Positions 34,741 through 43,715 are shown, numbered from the stretch's first letter. The stretch is DNA of 64,000 nucleotides from Psychrilyobacter atlanticus DSM 19335 (GCF_000426625.1 NZ_KE384548.1:1-64000), one strand, 5' to 3'. A program made the numbers and translations. The notes: generated by a model from the sequence alone, not told the origin.

Positions 34741-35834
34741 TGATTTTACCGATATCAAAAATAGTAGAAATTAAGTGGACTGCCGTAATGATAGATGACG
34801 AAAGCCTTAGGGATTTAATCTGGGAGGCATTGAAACTGGCGGCAGCTGAGAAAGATGTCACTCTCTCATCCAACCCTTATAACTTGTTCACACATGAACT
34901 GATGCTGATAACAAAGTTGACAGCAATAAATAAAGGAATTATAGAGCTGAAGTGGATAGATCATCTCGTGAATCTGAGAGAACTTGATCTCAGTCAAAAT
35001 AAGATAGTAAATCTAGAGGGAGTGAAGTTCCCTGGCACCCTGACAGAACTTAATCTCAATCACAACCAGATAGCGAACCTGAAAGGTGTAAAGTTCCCTG
35101 ATAGCCTGACAAGCCTTGATCTTAATAACAACAAGATAGCTAGCCTAGAGGGAGTAAAGTTCCCCGGTGGTCTAATAGAACTTAATCTCAAGCACAATCA
35201 GATAGCTGACTTGGAGGGTCTAAACTTCACCGGTCTTGATAACCTGACTATTCTTGGTCTTAATAACAACAAGATAGCGAGTCTTGAGGGGATGAAGTTC
35301 CCCGATAGCTTGACAACTCTCCATCTTTTTAGCAACCAGATAGCTAACTTGGATGGTCTAGACTTTACTGGTCTTGATAACCTAGCTGTTCTTGGTCTTA
35401 ATAACAACAAGATAACGAATCTCGAAGGGATAAAGTTCCCCGATAGCCTGACAACTCTCCATCTTTTTAGCAACCAGATAACAAACCTAAAGGTAGTAAA
35501 GTTCCCCGATAGCCTGCAAAGCCTTGATCTTCTCAGCAATAAAATAACGAGCTTAGAGGGGGTGAACTTCCCTAATAACCTACAGAGTCTCGATCTCCTC
35601 AGCAACCAGATAACGACCTTGGAGGATGTAGAATTCCCTGATAATCTACAGAATCTCGATCTTTCTAATAACCAGATAGATACAGTTGCCGGATTTGAAA
35701 AAGCATTCTCTAAACTTAATAAGTTTTTTCATGTCTGTATGCGTAGCAACCCTATCACAGAGAATTCAGAATACCGTACGGTAACACTTAAGATAGAAGC
35801 AGATAACCCACACATCAACTTTACTCCTAGGTAG
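34741..35834 (+). CDS. Leucine-rich-repeat protein (SDS22/internalin-like repeats)
   Basis: 364 residues from the ATG at 34741, set by AGAGGAGGAAT; a TTG at 34713 is a frame extension only. After an N-terminal domain of about 70 residues, some eleven 22-residue leucine-rich repeats follow (consensus LxxLDLxxNxIxxLEGVKFPDS) to about residue 320, then a short capping region. Two units are 24 residues because they carry an LDFTGLDN insertion. No signal peptide is seen, so a cytoplasmic role in protein binding is likely unless export is non-classical. It stands alone between terminators. Confidence 0.8.
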
Positions 35835-35921
35835 ATAAAAGATAGGTTCAGCAGATTTATACAATGATAATTGTGAAGAGGCAAGAATTAAAATAAATTT
35901 TGCTAATTTAAGTACTCAAAA

Positions 35922-35952
35922 AAAAGTCTACCAATTAAGGTAGACTTTTCTT
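35922..35952 (+). terminator. Terminator after the LRR gene
   Basis: AAAAGTCTACC (35922-35932) pairs with GGTAGACTTTT (35939-35949) around AATTAA. It can also act on the minus strand. Confidence 0.85.
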
Positions 35953-36026
35953 ATTAAATATAATTTAGGAGTATTTAAAAATAAATTCTCTGCAACCTCT
36001 TTATTTTCAATGATTTTTATAGATAC

Positions 36027-36168
36027 AAATCTATTCCCACTCTGTAATTTTAATCTTTTTTGTACTCTCAACCTCTGTTTTTGATACTTTATATCCCATT
36101 ATTCTCACATAAATCAATTTTAAATTTATGTTTCAAAAAATATTAGTACGTTTTTAGTACTTTATTTT
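36027..36168. repeat. 142-bp direct repeat, left copy, flanking the eut locus
   Basis: About 92% identical (11 differences counted by eye) to 52231-52372 in the same orientation. Both copies end with TTAGTACGTTTTTAGTAC. On the minus strand each copy contains a frame ending in the peptide KKIKITEWE, which may be the tail of a lost gene. The two copies bracket the whole ethanolamine operon. Confidence 0.85.
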
Positions 36169-36205
36169 TTTTAAATTCTATTTTTAATAATCCCAAAAGT
36201 TACTA

Positions 36206-37327
36206 TCATCTACACTGTCCATAATAAATTTTGATTAATAGCTCAATATACTCTTCATTATTAAATTGATTAGGATTTCCAATTGTACAAATATCTTTTT
36301 CTATATCTCTTAAAAAGTTTGGAATTAGTTTTTTATAATCTTTAAACTCTATACCTAAATCTTTAAAAGAATTTGGAATTTTCATTTCCTTTTTTAAAAT
36401 ACTAATCAACGCTATCAAAGAATTCTTACCTTCCTCTATATTTTCTGAAGGCAACCCTAACATTTTAGAAATTTCAAAATAATATTCATGAGCATTTTTA
36501 TTACTTTCTATTACATAAGGCATTATTATTGCGTTTGATCTCCCATGAGATAAATGAAAATTAGATCCCAAAGTATGAGCTATACTATGATTTATCCCTA
36601 AAGAAGAATTATTAAAGGCTAGGCCGGCCATGCATGAAGCATGCTGTATTTCTTCTCTAGGTTTTAATAATTCAGCATTCCCATAATGCTTTAATAAATT
36701 TTTATAAACTATTTTAATTGCTTCTAAAGATAAAGCATTCGTAAACGAATTCCTAGAAGTAGATACATATGCTTCTATTGCATGAGTTAATACATCCATT
36801 CCAGTATCAGCAATTACGACTCTAGGTAAAGTTTTCATAAACTCCGGATCTAATATTGCCATAGTTGGTAACATTTCATCATCAGCTAAAGCTATTTTAT
36901 TATTTTTATTTGTAATAACACTATAAGAAGTTACTTCTGAACCTGTCCCACTAGTTGTAGGAATTGCTATAAATGGAATTCTTTTTATATCTCCTTTATG
37001 TTCTTTTTGAATTTTATAACTAAAATAAATTATCCCTTTACAGGCATCTATAGGAGAACCACCTCCTAATGCTATTATTACTTCAGGATTAAACATAAAA
37101 TATTCTTTTATTCCATCTTCTATAACTTCTATAGTTGGATTAGGTTCAACTTTATCAAATACCTTTACTTCTGATCCATTTAAATTAGATATTACTTTAT
37201 CAACTAAACCTAATTTAACCATAGTCTTATCCGTCACTATAAGAATTTTTTTTGATTTCAAATTGTTAATCCATACTAAAGATTCGCACCCGTACTTTAT
37301 TTCAGGTTTTAATTTAAATTCTTTCAT
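36206..37327 (-). CDS. eutG: Iron-containing alcohol dehydrogenase
   Basis: 373 residues, group III alcohol dehydrogenase. NAD loop IIALGGGSPIDACKGI, substrate loop PTTSGTGSEVTSYSVI, and metal ligands in the DVLTHAIEAYVS and NHSIAHTLGSNFHLSHGRSN segments. In the ethanolamine pathway EutG reduces acetaldehyde to ethanol and recycles NAD inside the microcompartment. It is the last gene of the operon, 9 bp after eutQ. No clear N-terminal encapsulation helix is visible, unlike several other cargo proteins here. Confidence 0.9.
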   Translation of the reverse strand: MKEFKLKPEIKYGCESLVWINNLKSKKILIVTDKTMVKLGLVDKVISNLNGSEVKVFDKVEPNPTIEVIEDGIKEYFMFNPEVIIALGGGSPIDACKGIIYFSYKIQKEHKGDIKRIPFIAIPTTSGTGSEVTSYSVITNKNNKIALADDEMLPTMAILDPEFMKTLPRVVIADTGMDVLTHAIEAYVSTSRNSFTNALSLEAIKIVYKNLLKHYGNAELLKPREEIQHASCMAGLAFNNSSLGINHSIAHTLGSNFHLSHGRSNAIIMPYVIESNKNAHEYYFEISKMLGLPSENIEEGKNSLIALISILKKEMKIPNSFKDLGIEFKDYKKLIPNFLRDIEKDICTIGNPNQFNNEEYIELLIKIYYGQCR

Positions 37328-37336
37328 TTTATCCTC

Positions 37337-37786
37337 CTAGTTTTGTTCTTGCCAATTAGCTGGATAAACAACATAAATAAATTTAGCGTAATCTGGAGCA
37401 CTAAATTTAATTTTTGAACCTTTAGGAATTAGCATTACATCTCCCTTCTCTCCAATTATTTCTCTTCCATCAATAATAATTTTTAATGTTCCTTCAATTA
37501 TATAATCTATTTCATCATAATTTAATGTCCAGTCAAAAGTAGATTCTTTCATCTCCATCATTCCTGCCCCTATTCTTGGACTTTCAGTTAATGAAAATAA
37601 ATCAGTAACATAGACTTCATCATTAGGATTTCCAGTATCAAATCTTTCTTGTTCTATTTTATTTGCTTTTATTACTCCTATGCCACTTGGATCAAAGTAT
37701 TTATTTTTTGAATTTTCCTTATTACCTAATTCTGCTTCAATAACTTTTTTTATTAATATTTCTAATTCTTTTTGATTTATATCCAT
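37337..37786 (-). CDS. eutQ: Ethanolamine utilisation cupin EutQ
   Basis: 149 residues. An amphipathic N-terminal helix (QKELEILIKKVIEAEL, about 5-20) precedes a disordered linker and a cupin domain (FDWTLNYDEIDYIIEGTLKIIIDGREI, GDVMLIPKGSKIKFS). EutQ has been described as an acetate-kinase-like or assembly-related cupin. The ATG overlaps the eutH stop by one base, so the two genes are coupled. The helix resembles microcompartment-targeting peptides on neighbouring proteins. Confidence 0.9.
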   Translation of the reverse strand: MDINQKELEILIKKVIEAELGNKENSKNKYFDPSGIGVIKANKIEQERFDTGNPNDEVYVTDLFSLTESPRIGAGMMEMKESTFDWTLNYDEIDYIIEGTLKIIIDGREIIGEKGDVMLIPKGSKIKFSAPDYAKFIYVVYPANWQEQN

Positions 37787-38889
37787 TATACTTCTTCACC
37801 CACTATTTTTTTATTTTTAGATGCACTATACATATATGATGCCAATGTCACAGCAGTAATTCCTCCTACTAATTTTCCTACTACCATTGGGAATATCATA
37901 CTTCTATCAACTCCTGCAGTAAATCCTAAGTGATCTCCAAAAACAAAAGCAGCACTTACTGCAAAAGCAACATTTAGTACTTTCCCTTTCTCATCCATAT
38001 CTTTCATTAATCCAAACATAGGAATACTATTTGCTAAACTTGCCACCATTCCTGTTGCAGAAGTTTCGTTCATTCCTAAAAGTTTTCCAAACTTTAATAA
38101 GGGTTTGTTAAATACTTTAGTAATAAAATGAACTAATGGAAACGCTCCTGCTAACGTTATTGAAACAGCCCCTATTATTTCAATTCCTTCAGATATTGGT
38201 GCCATTCCTGGTATAACTACTATTCCTGTTAAAGTTTCTATTACTATTGCTGCCAAAGCTAATGTAATAACAATTACTACTCCTTGACCAAAAATTGTAA
38301 ACCCTTTTATCATTTTAGCTGGAATTTTCCATAATCCTAAAGCTATTATTCCAGCAAACAAAATTATTGGAATTAAGTTAACTAAAATTAACTCTAAACT
38401 AAATCCACCTACTAATCCACCTACTAAACAACCTAATGGTATAGTTACTACTCCTGCTAATACACCTTTTGCAAGAAATTCCCTATCTTCAACTTTTATA
38501 ATTCCTAAAGCTACTGGTATTGTAAATACTATTGTTGGACCCATCATAGCTCCTAAAATAAGACCTGCAAATGTTCCTGCTTCTGGAGTTTCTGCTAATT
38601 GCATAGCTAAAGGATATCCTCCCATGTCATTAGCAAGTAATGTTGTTGCAAACATCGCAGGATCTGCCCCTAACATTTGGTATAGTGGAGAAACTATTGG
38701 TCTTAATACATTAGCTAATACTGGAGCTAACGATATAACTCCTACCATTGCTAGCGCTAGCGCTCCCATAGCCATAAATCCTTCCTCAAATTTTTCTCCA
38801 TATCCATATTTATTCCCTATACATTTATCAATAGCGCCTACTGCCATAAAAAAAACCATTATATAAATAATAATATCGTTAATTCCCAT
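37786..38889 (-). CDS. eutH: Ethanolamine permease EutH
   Basis: 367 residues with about ten membrane segments and the EutH pattern (DKCIGNKYGYGEKFEEGFMAMGALALAM at the N-terminus; ANDMGGYPLAMQLA; NSIPMFGLMKDMDEKGKVLNVAFAVSAAFVFGDHLGF). It should import ethanolamine across the inner membrane, mainly when the uncharged form is scarce. It overlaps the upstream small gene by 11 bp, and its own stop overlaps the eutQ start. Confidence 0.93.
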   Translation of the reverse strand: MGINDIIIYIMVFFMAVGAIDKCIGNKYGYGEKFEEGFMAMGALALAMVGVISLAPVLANVLRPIVSPLYQMLGADPAMFATTLLANDMGGYPLAMQLAETPEAGTFAGLILGAMMGPTIVFTIPVALGIIKVEDREFLAKGVLAGVVTIPLGCLVGGLVGGFSLELILVNLIPIILFAGIIALGLWKIPAKMIKGFTIFGQGVVIVITLALAAIVIETLTGIVVIPGMAPISEGIEIIGAVSITLAGAFPLVHFITKVFNKPLLKFGKLLGMNETSATGMVASLANSIPMFGLMKDMDEKGKVLNVAFAVSAAFVFGDHLGFTAGVDRSMIFPMVVGKLVGGITAVTLASYMYSASKNKKIVGEEV

Positions 38890-39157
38890 TTTTTATCATC
38901 TCCTCAACTATTTTTGTAATTCTATTTACTTCTATAGTATCTACTATGTTAAATTCTTTTTCTAAGATTGTTTTAATTCTATTTTTTAAAGACATTTTTT
39001 TATTTTCTTTGGTTTCACTATAAGATAGTTTTATATCCCTCTCTTTCAAATAATCTTTTACTATAGGTGATAGAACCATATTTTTAGATACATAAAAGTC
39101 GCTACCACAAATATATTCTTCTATATTTCTTAAAGTAATTAATACCTTCTTATTCAT
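38879..39157 (-). CDS. Small eut-operon protein resembling the EutT N-terminus
   Basis: 92 residues; family not firmly known. The first 45 residues (TLRNIEEYICGSDFYVSKNMVLSPIVKDYLKERDIKLSY) align by eye with the start of the EutT protein in this operon (KGAILTPSAKQFLHDKKIEI). The last 35 residues form one or two charged helices (ITKIVEEMIKNGN) similar to microcompartment-targeting helices. It overlaps both neighbours (eutN by 8 bp, eutH by 11 bp). It could be an adaptor for cobalamin enzymes or for cargo, but this is inference. Confidence 0.6.
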   Translation of the reverse strand: MNKKVLITLRNIEEYICGSDFYVSKNMVLSPIVKDYLKERDIKLSYSETKENKKMSLKNRIKTILEKEFNIVDTIEVNRITKIVEEMIKNGN

Positions 39158-39410
39158 CTCCTCCTCCTTCTTCTATTTCATCGATAATACCTATAACTAA
39201 CGAATCTATAGGTACATCTTCTTCATAAGTCCCTTTTCTTGCTCCACTTCCTAGAGTCACTAGAACTTTATCTCCCTCACCTGCTCCTATATTATCACAA
39301 GCAACAATTTTTTCACCATTTTCTAGTTCAACTATCAAAAATTTGTATCCATTCAGATTATTTACTTTTCTTGTGGCCCAAACATTTCCTATTACTTTAC
39401 CTATTTTCAT
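39150..39410 (-). CDS. eutN: Microcompartment vertex protein EutN
   Basis: 86 residues of the EutN/CcmL family: KIGKVIGNVWATRKVNNLNGYKFLIVE at the start, DNIGAGEGDKVLVTLGSGAR, and DSLVIGIIDEIE at the end. Such proteins form pentamers that close the corners of the polyhedral shell. It sits among enzymatic genes downstream of the main shell genes. Its stop overlaps the next gene by 8 bp. Confidence 0.93.
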   Translation of the reverse strand: MKIGKVIGNVWATRKVNNLNGYKFLIVELENGEKIVACDNIGAGEGDKVLVTLGSGARKGTYEEDVPIDSLVIGIIDEIEEGGGDE

Positions 39411-39414
39411 TCCA

Positions 39415-39987
39415 TCACCTTTTTAATAATTTGATTTCATTTTCCCTTGCAAATTCTTTGGCTAACTCTGTTATTTTTACATTTTTAGAAATCTCTATTA
39501 CTTTACTAGAATTAAATTCATTTTTTATTTTTTTAAAATCTAAAATCCCTTCGGAAACATATTCCCTTTTCTTTATTATTTTTTCTTGTATTTCTAACCT
39601 TTTAGATATTTGAATTCCATATTTTTCTATCTCTTTTTCATATTTTTCATAAATCACTTTTAGATGTAATGGAATTTTTTTGTATGCTCTCCAAGCTATT
39701 CCTTCTTCTATTAAAAAAATTTTCTTGCCATTTAATAATCCTTTTAAAATTTTTTCACAATAATCACTTTCATAAGTTCCTTGAGAGAGAGCAACCATCT
39801 CTTTTATTCCAATAGTTGTAATAATTAAGTATTCACCTTTATCAGAAATTTTAAATTTCTTACTCAATTCATCTTTTAAAAGTACATCTTCGCCTATAAT
39901 TTCTATATTTTTGTTCAAACTATTTTCCATTTTTATATATTTGCTTACTTCTTTTTTTATTAATTCTATTAAATTTTGTTCATTCAT
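39415..39987 (-). CDS. Conserved eut-operon protein of unknown function
   Basis: 190 residues, similar in size and pattern to hypothetical proteins found in eut operons of Clostridia and Fusobacteria. An amphipathic N-terminal helix (LIELIKKEVSKYI, about 6-18) looks like an encapsulation peptide. The body contains GEYLIITTIGIKEMVALSQGTYESDYCEKILKGLLNGKKIFLIEEGIAWR, which recalls a flavoprotein-like alpha/beta fold. It overlaps pduL by 4 bp. No reaction can be assigned. Confidence 0.7.
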   Translation of the reverse strand: MNEQNLIELIKKEVSKYIKMENSLNKNIEIIGEDVLLKDELSKKFKISDKGEYLIITTIGIKEMVALSQGTYESDYCEKILKGLLNGKKIFLIEEGIAWRAYKKIPLHLKVIYEKYEKEIEKYGIQISKRLEIQEKIIKKREYVSEGILDFKKIKNEFNSSKVIEISKNVKITELAKEFARENEIKLLKR

Positions 39988-40604
39988 ACTATTTCTCCGT
40001 AAGAATTTTTATTAAGGTTACATGCATTAGCTTCATCATAATCAATATGCATACTTAATTTAAAAGAATCATTTACTCTTATTAATACTTCTTCAAATAT
40101 CAGTGGTCTCTCTGAATGTATTTTTACTTTAACTTTATCACTATCTTTAACATTTAATTTTGTTGCTTCTTCTAAATTCATATGAATATGATTCTTTGCG
40201 ATTATTACTCCCCTTTCCAATGTTATTTGTTTATCTTTGTTTGTCACAATTAATCCAGCTGTATCTCTTATATTTCCTGAATTCCTTATTGATGGTTTTA
40301 CTCCTAATTTTCGACAATCAGTCAAAGAGATTTCAACTTGAGTTTCTGATCTAGCAGGTCCTAAAACTATTACATTTTCTATTACATCTTTTGGGCCAAT
40401 TATTCTAACTCTTTCTTCACAAGCAAATTGACCTGGTTGAGATAACTCTTTTTTTTTCTTTAATTCATATCCCTTTCCAAATAAATGTTCTATATCTTTA
40501 TAACATAAGTGAATATGTCTTCCAGATGCCTCTATCGGTATTTTGTTTGCATTGTAATGTTCTAATTGATCTTTTACAAGCTTTACTATTTCATCAATTC
40601 CCAT
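39984..40604 (-). CDS. pduL: Phosphate acyltransferase, PduL type
   Basis: 206 residues. The PduL hallmarks are present: IEASGRHIHLCYKDIEHLFG, GPARSETQVEISLTDCRKLG, and KNHIHMNLEEATKL with the paired His metal ligands. It should convert acetyl-CoA and phosphate into acetyl phosphate and CoA, recycling CoA inside the shell. The N-terminal helix (IDEIVKLVKDQLEHY) is a typical encapsulation peptide. In this operon it takes the place of the EutD-type phosphotransacetylase. It overlaps both neighbours by 4-11 bp. Confidence 0.92.
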   Translation of the reverse strand: MGIDEIVKLVKDQLEHYNANKIPIEASGRHIHLCYKDIEHLFGKGYELKKKKELSQPGQFACEERVRIIGPKDVIENVIVLGPARSETQVEISLTDCRKLGVKPSIRNSGNIRDTAGLIVTNKDKQITLERGVIIAKNHIHMNLEEATKLNVKDSDKVKVKIHSERPLIFEEVLIRVNDSFKLSMHIDYDEANACNLNKNSYGEIV

Positions 40605-41349
40605 ATTCCCCTTTTTCCTCCTTTAGCATCATTATATAAATTGCACTACTTAATCTATTTAGGGCTTTTAAAAGGTCTATCTTTTGAACTTTTGATTCTG
40701 ATACAAAAGCATCTACAGCCGTCACTTCTACTTCTCTAATCAAAGTTCTTAACTTATTCAGATACAAAGTCCTCAAATTATTTTCAGATGATATACCAAA
40801 AAGGTGATCCATAGAAAAATATTTTTTAGGATTATGTGAGATTTTTCTTATTTTTTCTAATGATAAATTAAAAATTTTTAAATCTTTATCTAATTTAGTG
40901 TTTAATACTTCTGCTTTTATTATTTCATCTAAAAATTGTTTTATGCTCTTAAAATCTTCTTTTAATCCCTTGTTTTTATCAGTATTAACTTGTTTTTCGA
41001 TTAGTATTAATTCTGATAAAAAATTATCTATTTTACTTCTAAAAAAAATTATTTTATGATTTTTTTTTATTAATATATTCTCTGAAAGTTGAGTCATATA
41101 TTCTGGTTTTTCAAAATATACTTCCCCCATAACTCCTTTATATTTAGCAACGACACTTTTCTCTATTGAGTTTTCTGTTGTTGTTTTTTTATTTTGTTCT
41201 TGTTCATTTTTTATTTTAGTTATTTCTATTTTCTTGTCATGAAGAAATTGTTTAGCGGAGGGTGTTAATATTGCACCCTTCTCTAAATAATATTTATTAA
41301 ATTCTTGTTTTTTATAGCTTTCTTTTAAACTTAATTCTGTTACTACCAT
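40594..41349 (-). CDS. eutT: Cobalamin adenosyltransferase EutT
   Basis: 251 residues. The N-terminal segment (SYKKQEFNKYYLEKGAILTPSAKQFL) and the C-terminal helical bundle (LRTLIREVEVTAVDAF, LLKALNRLSSAIYIMM) fit EutT. It should attach the adenosyl group to cobalamin for ethanolamine ammonia-lyase. The whole protein contains no cysteine, so the Cys-rich metal motif known from Salmonella EutT is absent. It overlaps pduL by 11 bp and follows eutE by 8 bp. Confidence 0.82.
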   Translation of the reverse strand: MVVTELSLKESYKKQEFNKYYLEKGAILTPSAKQFLHDKKIEITKIKNEQEQNKKTTTENSIEKSVVAKYKGVMGEVYFEKPEYMTQLSENILIKKNHKIIFFRSKIDNFLSELILIEKQVNTDKNKGLKEDFKSIKQFLDEIIKAEVLNTKLDKDLKIFNLSLEKIRKISHNPKKYFSMDHLFGISSENNLRTLYLNKLRTLIREVEVTAVDAFVSESKVQKIDLLKALNRLSSAIYIMMLKEEKGEYGN

Positions 41350-41357
41350 ATAGTTAC

Positions 41358-42812
41358 CTACCTATTTAATAAGTCTTGTACTACTTTTTTTATTACATTT
41401 TCTATATCTATATTTGTATTTGAGCATTCTTTATTATTTAAAGTAGAAGTTTTATTAGGTTTTAGATCCTCTAACTCTCTAACTCCCCAAGCTAATCTTC
41501 TTATATTTATAAGATTTAATGGTGTAATATTATCCGATGTAGAACTGCCTCCAACTGCCCCGCATCCTAATGTAAGTGCAGGTGCTAGATTAGTTGTTCC
41601 TCCTATCCCCCCTAGAGCTCCTGGGGTATTTACTAATATTCTAGAAGCTGGTTTTTTCAATCCAAATTCTCTAATAATTGCTTTATCTTCTGAATGGATA
41701 CATAATGTATGTCCTGCTCCTTCATTATTTAATATTTCTATAGATCTTTTGCAAGCGTCTTCCCAATTCTTTTCTACGTAAAAAGCTAATATTGGAGCTA
41801 ACTTTTCTCTTGAATAAGGGTTTATTTTAGATACTGTGGTTTCTTCTGATATTATTACTCTTGTACCTCTTGGAATTTCAATATTTGCAAGATTTGCTAT
41901 ATATTCTACGCTTTTCCCTACTATCTGAGGATTCATCGTCCCATTTGCTCTCAATATAAATTTTCCTAATTTTTCTGATTGTTCTCTTGTTAAAAAATAA
42001 GCTCCTTGTTTTTTTAATTCTTCTATTACTTCTATTTTTTTTATTTCTTCTACAATAATTGATTGCTCTGAAGCACATATAACACCATTGTCAAATGTTT
42101 TACTGTCTAATATCCTTTTTACAGCAAGTTTTATATTCGCGCTTTTTTCTATAAATGCAGGTCCATTTCCAGGTCCAACTCCTATTGCTGGATTCCCTGA
42201 ACTATAAGCGGCTCTAACCATTGCTTCTCCACCTGTTGCTAAAATAACTGCAGTATCTTTATGTTTCATAAGAGCTTGTGTTCCTTGCAAAGTTGGAATT
42301 TCAATTACTCCAATTAATCCCTCCGGTGCCCCAGCCTTAGATGCTGCATTTTGCATAATTCTAACGGTTTCTAGTATACAATTTTTAGCATTTGGATGAG
42401 GACTAACAACTATTCCATTTCCTGATTTTAATGCTAATAAAATTTTATATATTGTTGTAGAAGTAGGATTAGTAGATGGTATTATTCCCGCTATAACCCC
42501 TACAGGAACACCTATTTCTAAAATGTTTTCTGTTTCTTTTATTACTCCTATTGTTTTCATATCTTTTATGTATTCATACAGGTATTCAGAAGCAAACTTA
42601 TTTTTAATAACTTTATCTTCCCATATACCAAAACCAGTTTCTTCTGCTGCTTGTTTTGCTAATTTATCATTATAAGAAGATACTTCTTTTGCAACAATTT
42701 TAACTATGTAATCAATTTTTTCTTGATTAAATTCAGCATATTTTTTCTGTGCACCTTTAGAAAGGGCCATTAAATCCCTAACTTGCTGTATTGACAATAA
42801 ATCTTTATCCAT
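41358..42812 (-). CDS. eutE: Acetaldehyde dehydrogenase (CoA-acylating) EutE
   Basis: 484 residues of the aldehyde dehydrogenase superfamily, EutE/PduP branch. Landmarks: GVIAGIIPSTNPTSTTIYKILLALKSGNGIV, ILATGGEAMVRAAYSSGNPAIGVGPGN, and the catalytic Cys in DNGVICASEQS. It converts acetaldehyde, CoA and NAD into acetyl-CoA. The last 18 residues (IDIENVIKKVVQDLLNR) form an amphipathic helix after a flexible linker, similar to targeting helices that other family members carry at the N-terminus. Confidence 0.94.
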   Translation of the reverse strand: MDKDLLSIQQVRDLMALSKGAQKKYAEFNQEKIDYIVKIVAKEVSSYNDKLAKQAAEETGFGIWEDKVIKNKFASEYLYEYIKDMKTIGVIKETENILEIGVPVGVIAGIIPSTNPTSTTIYKILLALKSGNGIVVSPHPNAKNCILETVRIMQNAASKAGAPEGLIGVIEIPTLQGTQALMKHKDTAVILATGGEAMVRAAYSSGNPAIGVGPGNGPAFIEKSANIKLAVKRILDSKTFDNGVICASEQSIIVEEIKKIEVIEELKKQGAYFLTREQSEKLGKFILRANGTMNPQIVGKSVEYIANLANIEIPRGTRVIISEETTVSKINPYSREKLAPILAFYVEKNWEDACKRSIEILNNEGAGHTLCIHSEDKAIIREFGLKKPASRILVNTPGALGGIGGTTNLAPALTLGCGAVGGSSTSDNITPLNLINIRRLAWGVRELEDLKPNKTSTLNNKECSNTNIDIENVIKKVVQDLLNR

Positions 42813-42822
42813 TATTTTCCTC

Positions 42823-43338
42823 CTAAATATACTTTAATATTCCATTACTAGGATTATTTATTTTTCGATAACTTTTTACCTTGTATGATTCAGTCACTAA
42901 AATAATCGCTTCTTCTATAGAATCTATATTTCCAGTTATAACATAATAACTCTTTCCTGCAATACCGTAGCCTAATACTAGCTTAACTATTGCCACATCT
43001 ATTTTTTTTATTAAATTATCTAAAGAGTAAAGACTTTCAGAAATATTTGAAAATTCAAATACTCCAATAGAACTTTTAATCTTTTTATTATTTTGATTTC
43101 TTATTGCTTTCAAAACATCTTCTGAGACCCCTGAGATTGATATTTTTTTTTGTTCTTCCTTTAAATTATTTAAACCTATATTTATGGATTCTGTGTCCCC
43201 TAAGATTATAAAGTAATATTTGCCTGGACACGTTGTTCCTGCTCTATATACATCAACATTTACTATTTTTAAAAATTTATCTAGTGTTTCTATTCCTTCA
43301 GGAATACTAGAAAATTCGGCTACACCAATGGAACTCAT
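42823..43338 (-). CDS. Tandem-BMC shell protein (PduT-like)
   Basis: 171 residues from the ATG at 43338, with TAAGGTGA as ribosome site; the GTG at 43347 belongs to that site. Two BMC domains in tandem are visible: SSIGVAEFSSIPEGIETLDKFLKIVNVDV then SSIGVFEFSNISESLYSLDNLIKKIDVAI, each followed by a Gly-rich pore strand (CPGKYYFIILGD; GIAGKSYYVITGN). The single Cys near the first pore (TTCPGKY) recalls PduT, which can hold an iron-sulfur cluster at the trimer axis. It likely forms a pseudohexameric shell tile. Confidence 0.85.
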   Translation of the reverse strand: MSSIGVAEFSSIPEGIETLDKFLKIVNVDVYRAGTTCPGKYYFIILGDTESINIGLNNLKEEQKKISISGVSEDVLKAIRNQNNKKIKSSIGVFEFSNISESLYSLDNLIKKIDVAIVKLVLGYGIAGKSYYVITGNIDSIEEAIILVTESYKVKSYRKINNPSNGILKYI

Positions 43339-43407
43339 ATTAATCACCTTAATTTTTAAACGGCAGAAGCTGTAACGTTATACAGCTTCTGCCAATTTAA
43401 TTTTTTA

Positions 43408-43695
43408 CTATTTAGTTATTGCTTTTGGTAAAATAATTTCAACTTCTGAATGAGGTCTTGGAATTACATGAACAGAAATTAAATCTCCAACTCTATCTGC
43501 TGCTGCTGCTCCTGCGTCTGTAGCCGCTTTAACAGCCCCAACATCTCCTCTAACTAATACAGTAACTAATCCTCCACCGATCATTTCTTTCCCTACTAAT
43601 GTTACATTTGCTGCTTTTACCATTGCGTCTGCTGCTTCTACTGCTGCTACTAACCCCTTTGTTTCAATCATTCCTAATGCATTTAAAGTTGCCAT
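43408..43695 (-). CDS. eutM: Hexameric BMC shell protein EutM
   Basis: 95 residues, a canonical single BMC domain: [67 protein letters not shown] and a [11 protein letters not shown] ending. It should be a main facet protein of the shell. GAGGATTAAT precedes the ATG. It is 61% or so Ala/Gly/Val-rich like other EutM proteins. A second, longer BMC gene lies just upstream. Confidence 0.95.
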   Translation of the reverse strand: MATLNALGMIETKGLVAAVEAADAMVKAANVTLVGKEMIGGGLVTVLVRGDVGAVKAATDAGAAAADRVGDLISVHVIPRPHSEVEIILPKAITK

Positions 43696-43715
43696 AATTA
43701 ATCCTCCTATATTTT

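Noticed and set aside
35198-35605. Long open frame (135 codons) antisense to the leucine-rich-repeat gene
   Set aside because: It mirrors the 66-bp repeats of the real gene, gives an Arg/Leu-rich repetitive product and has no ribosome site; a shadow.
36027-36168. Direct repeat considered as an insertion sequence
   Set aside because: Only 142 bp, no transposase, and no clear terminal inverted repeats or target duplication.
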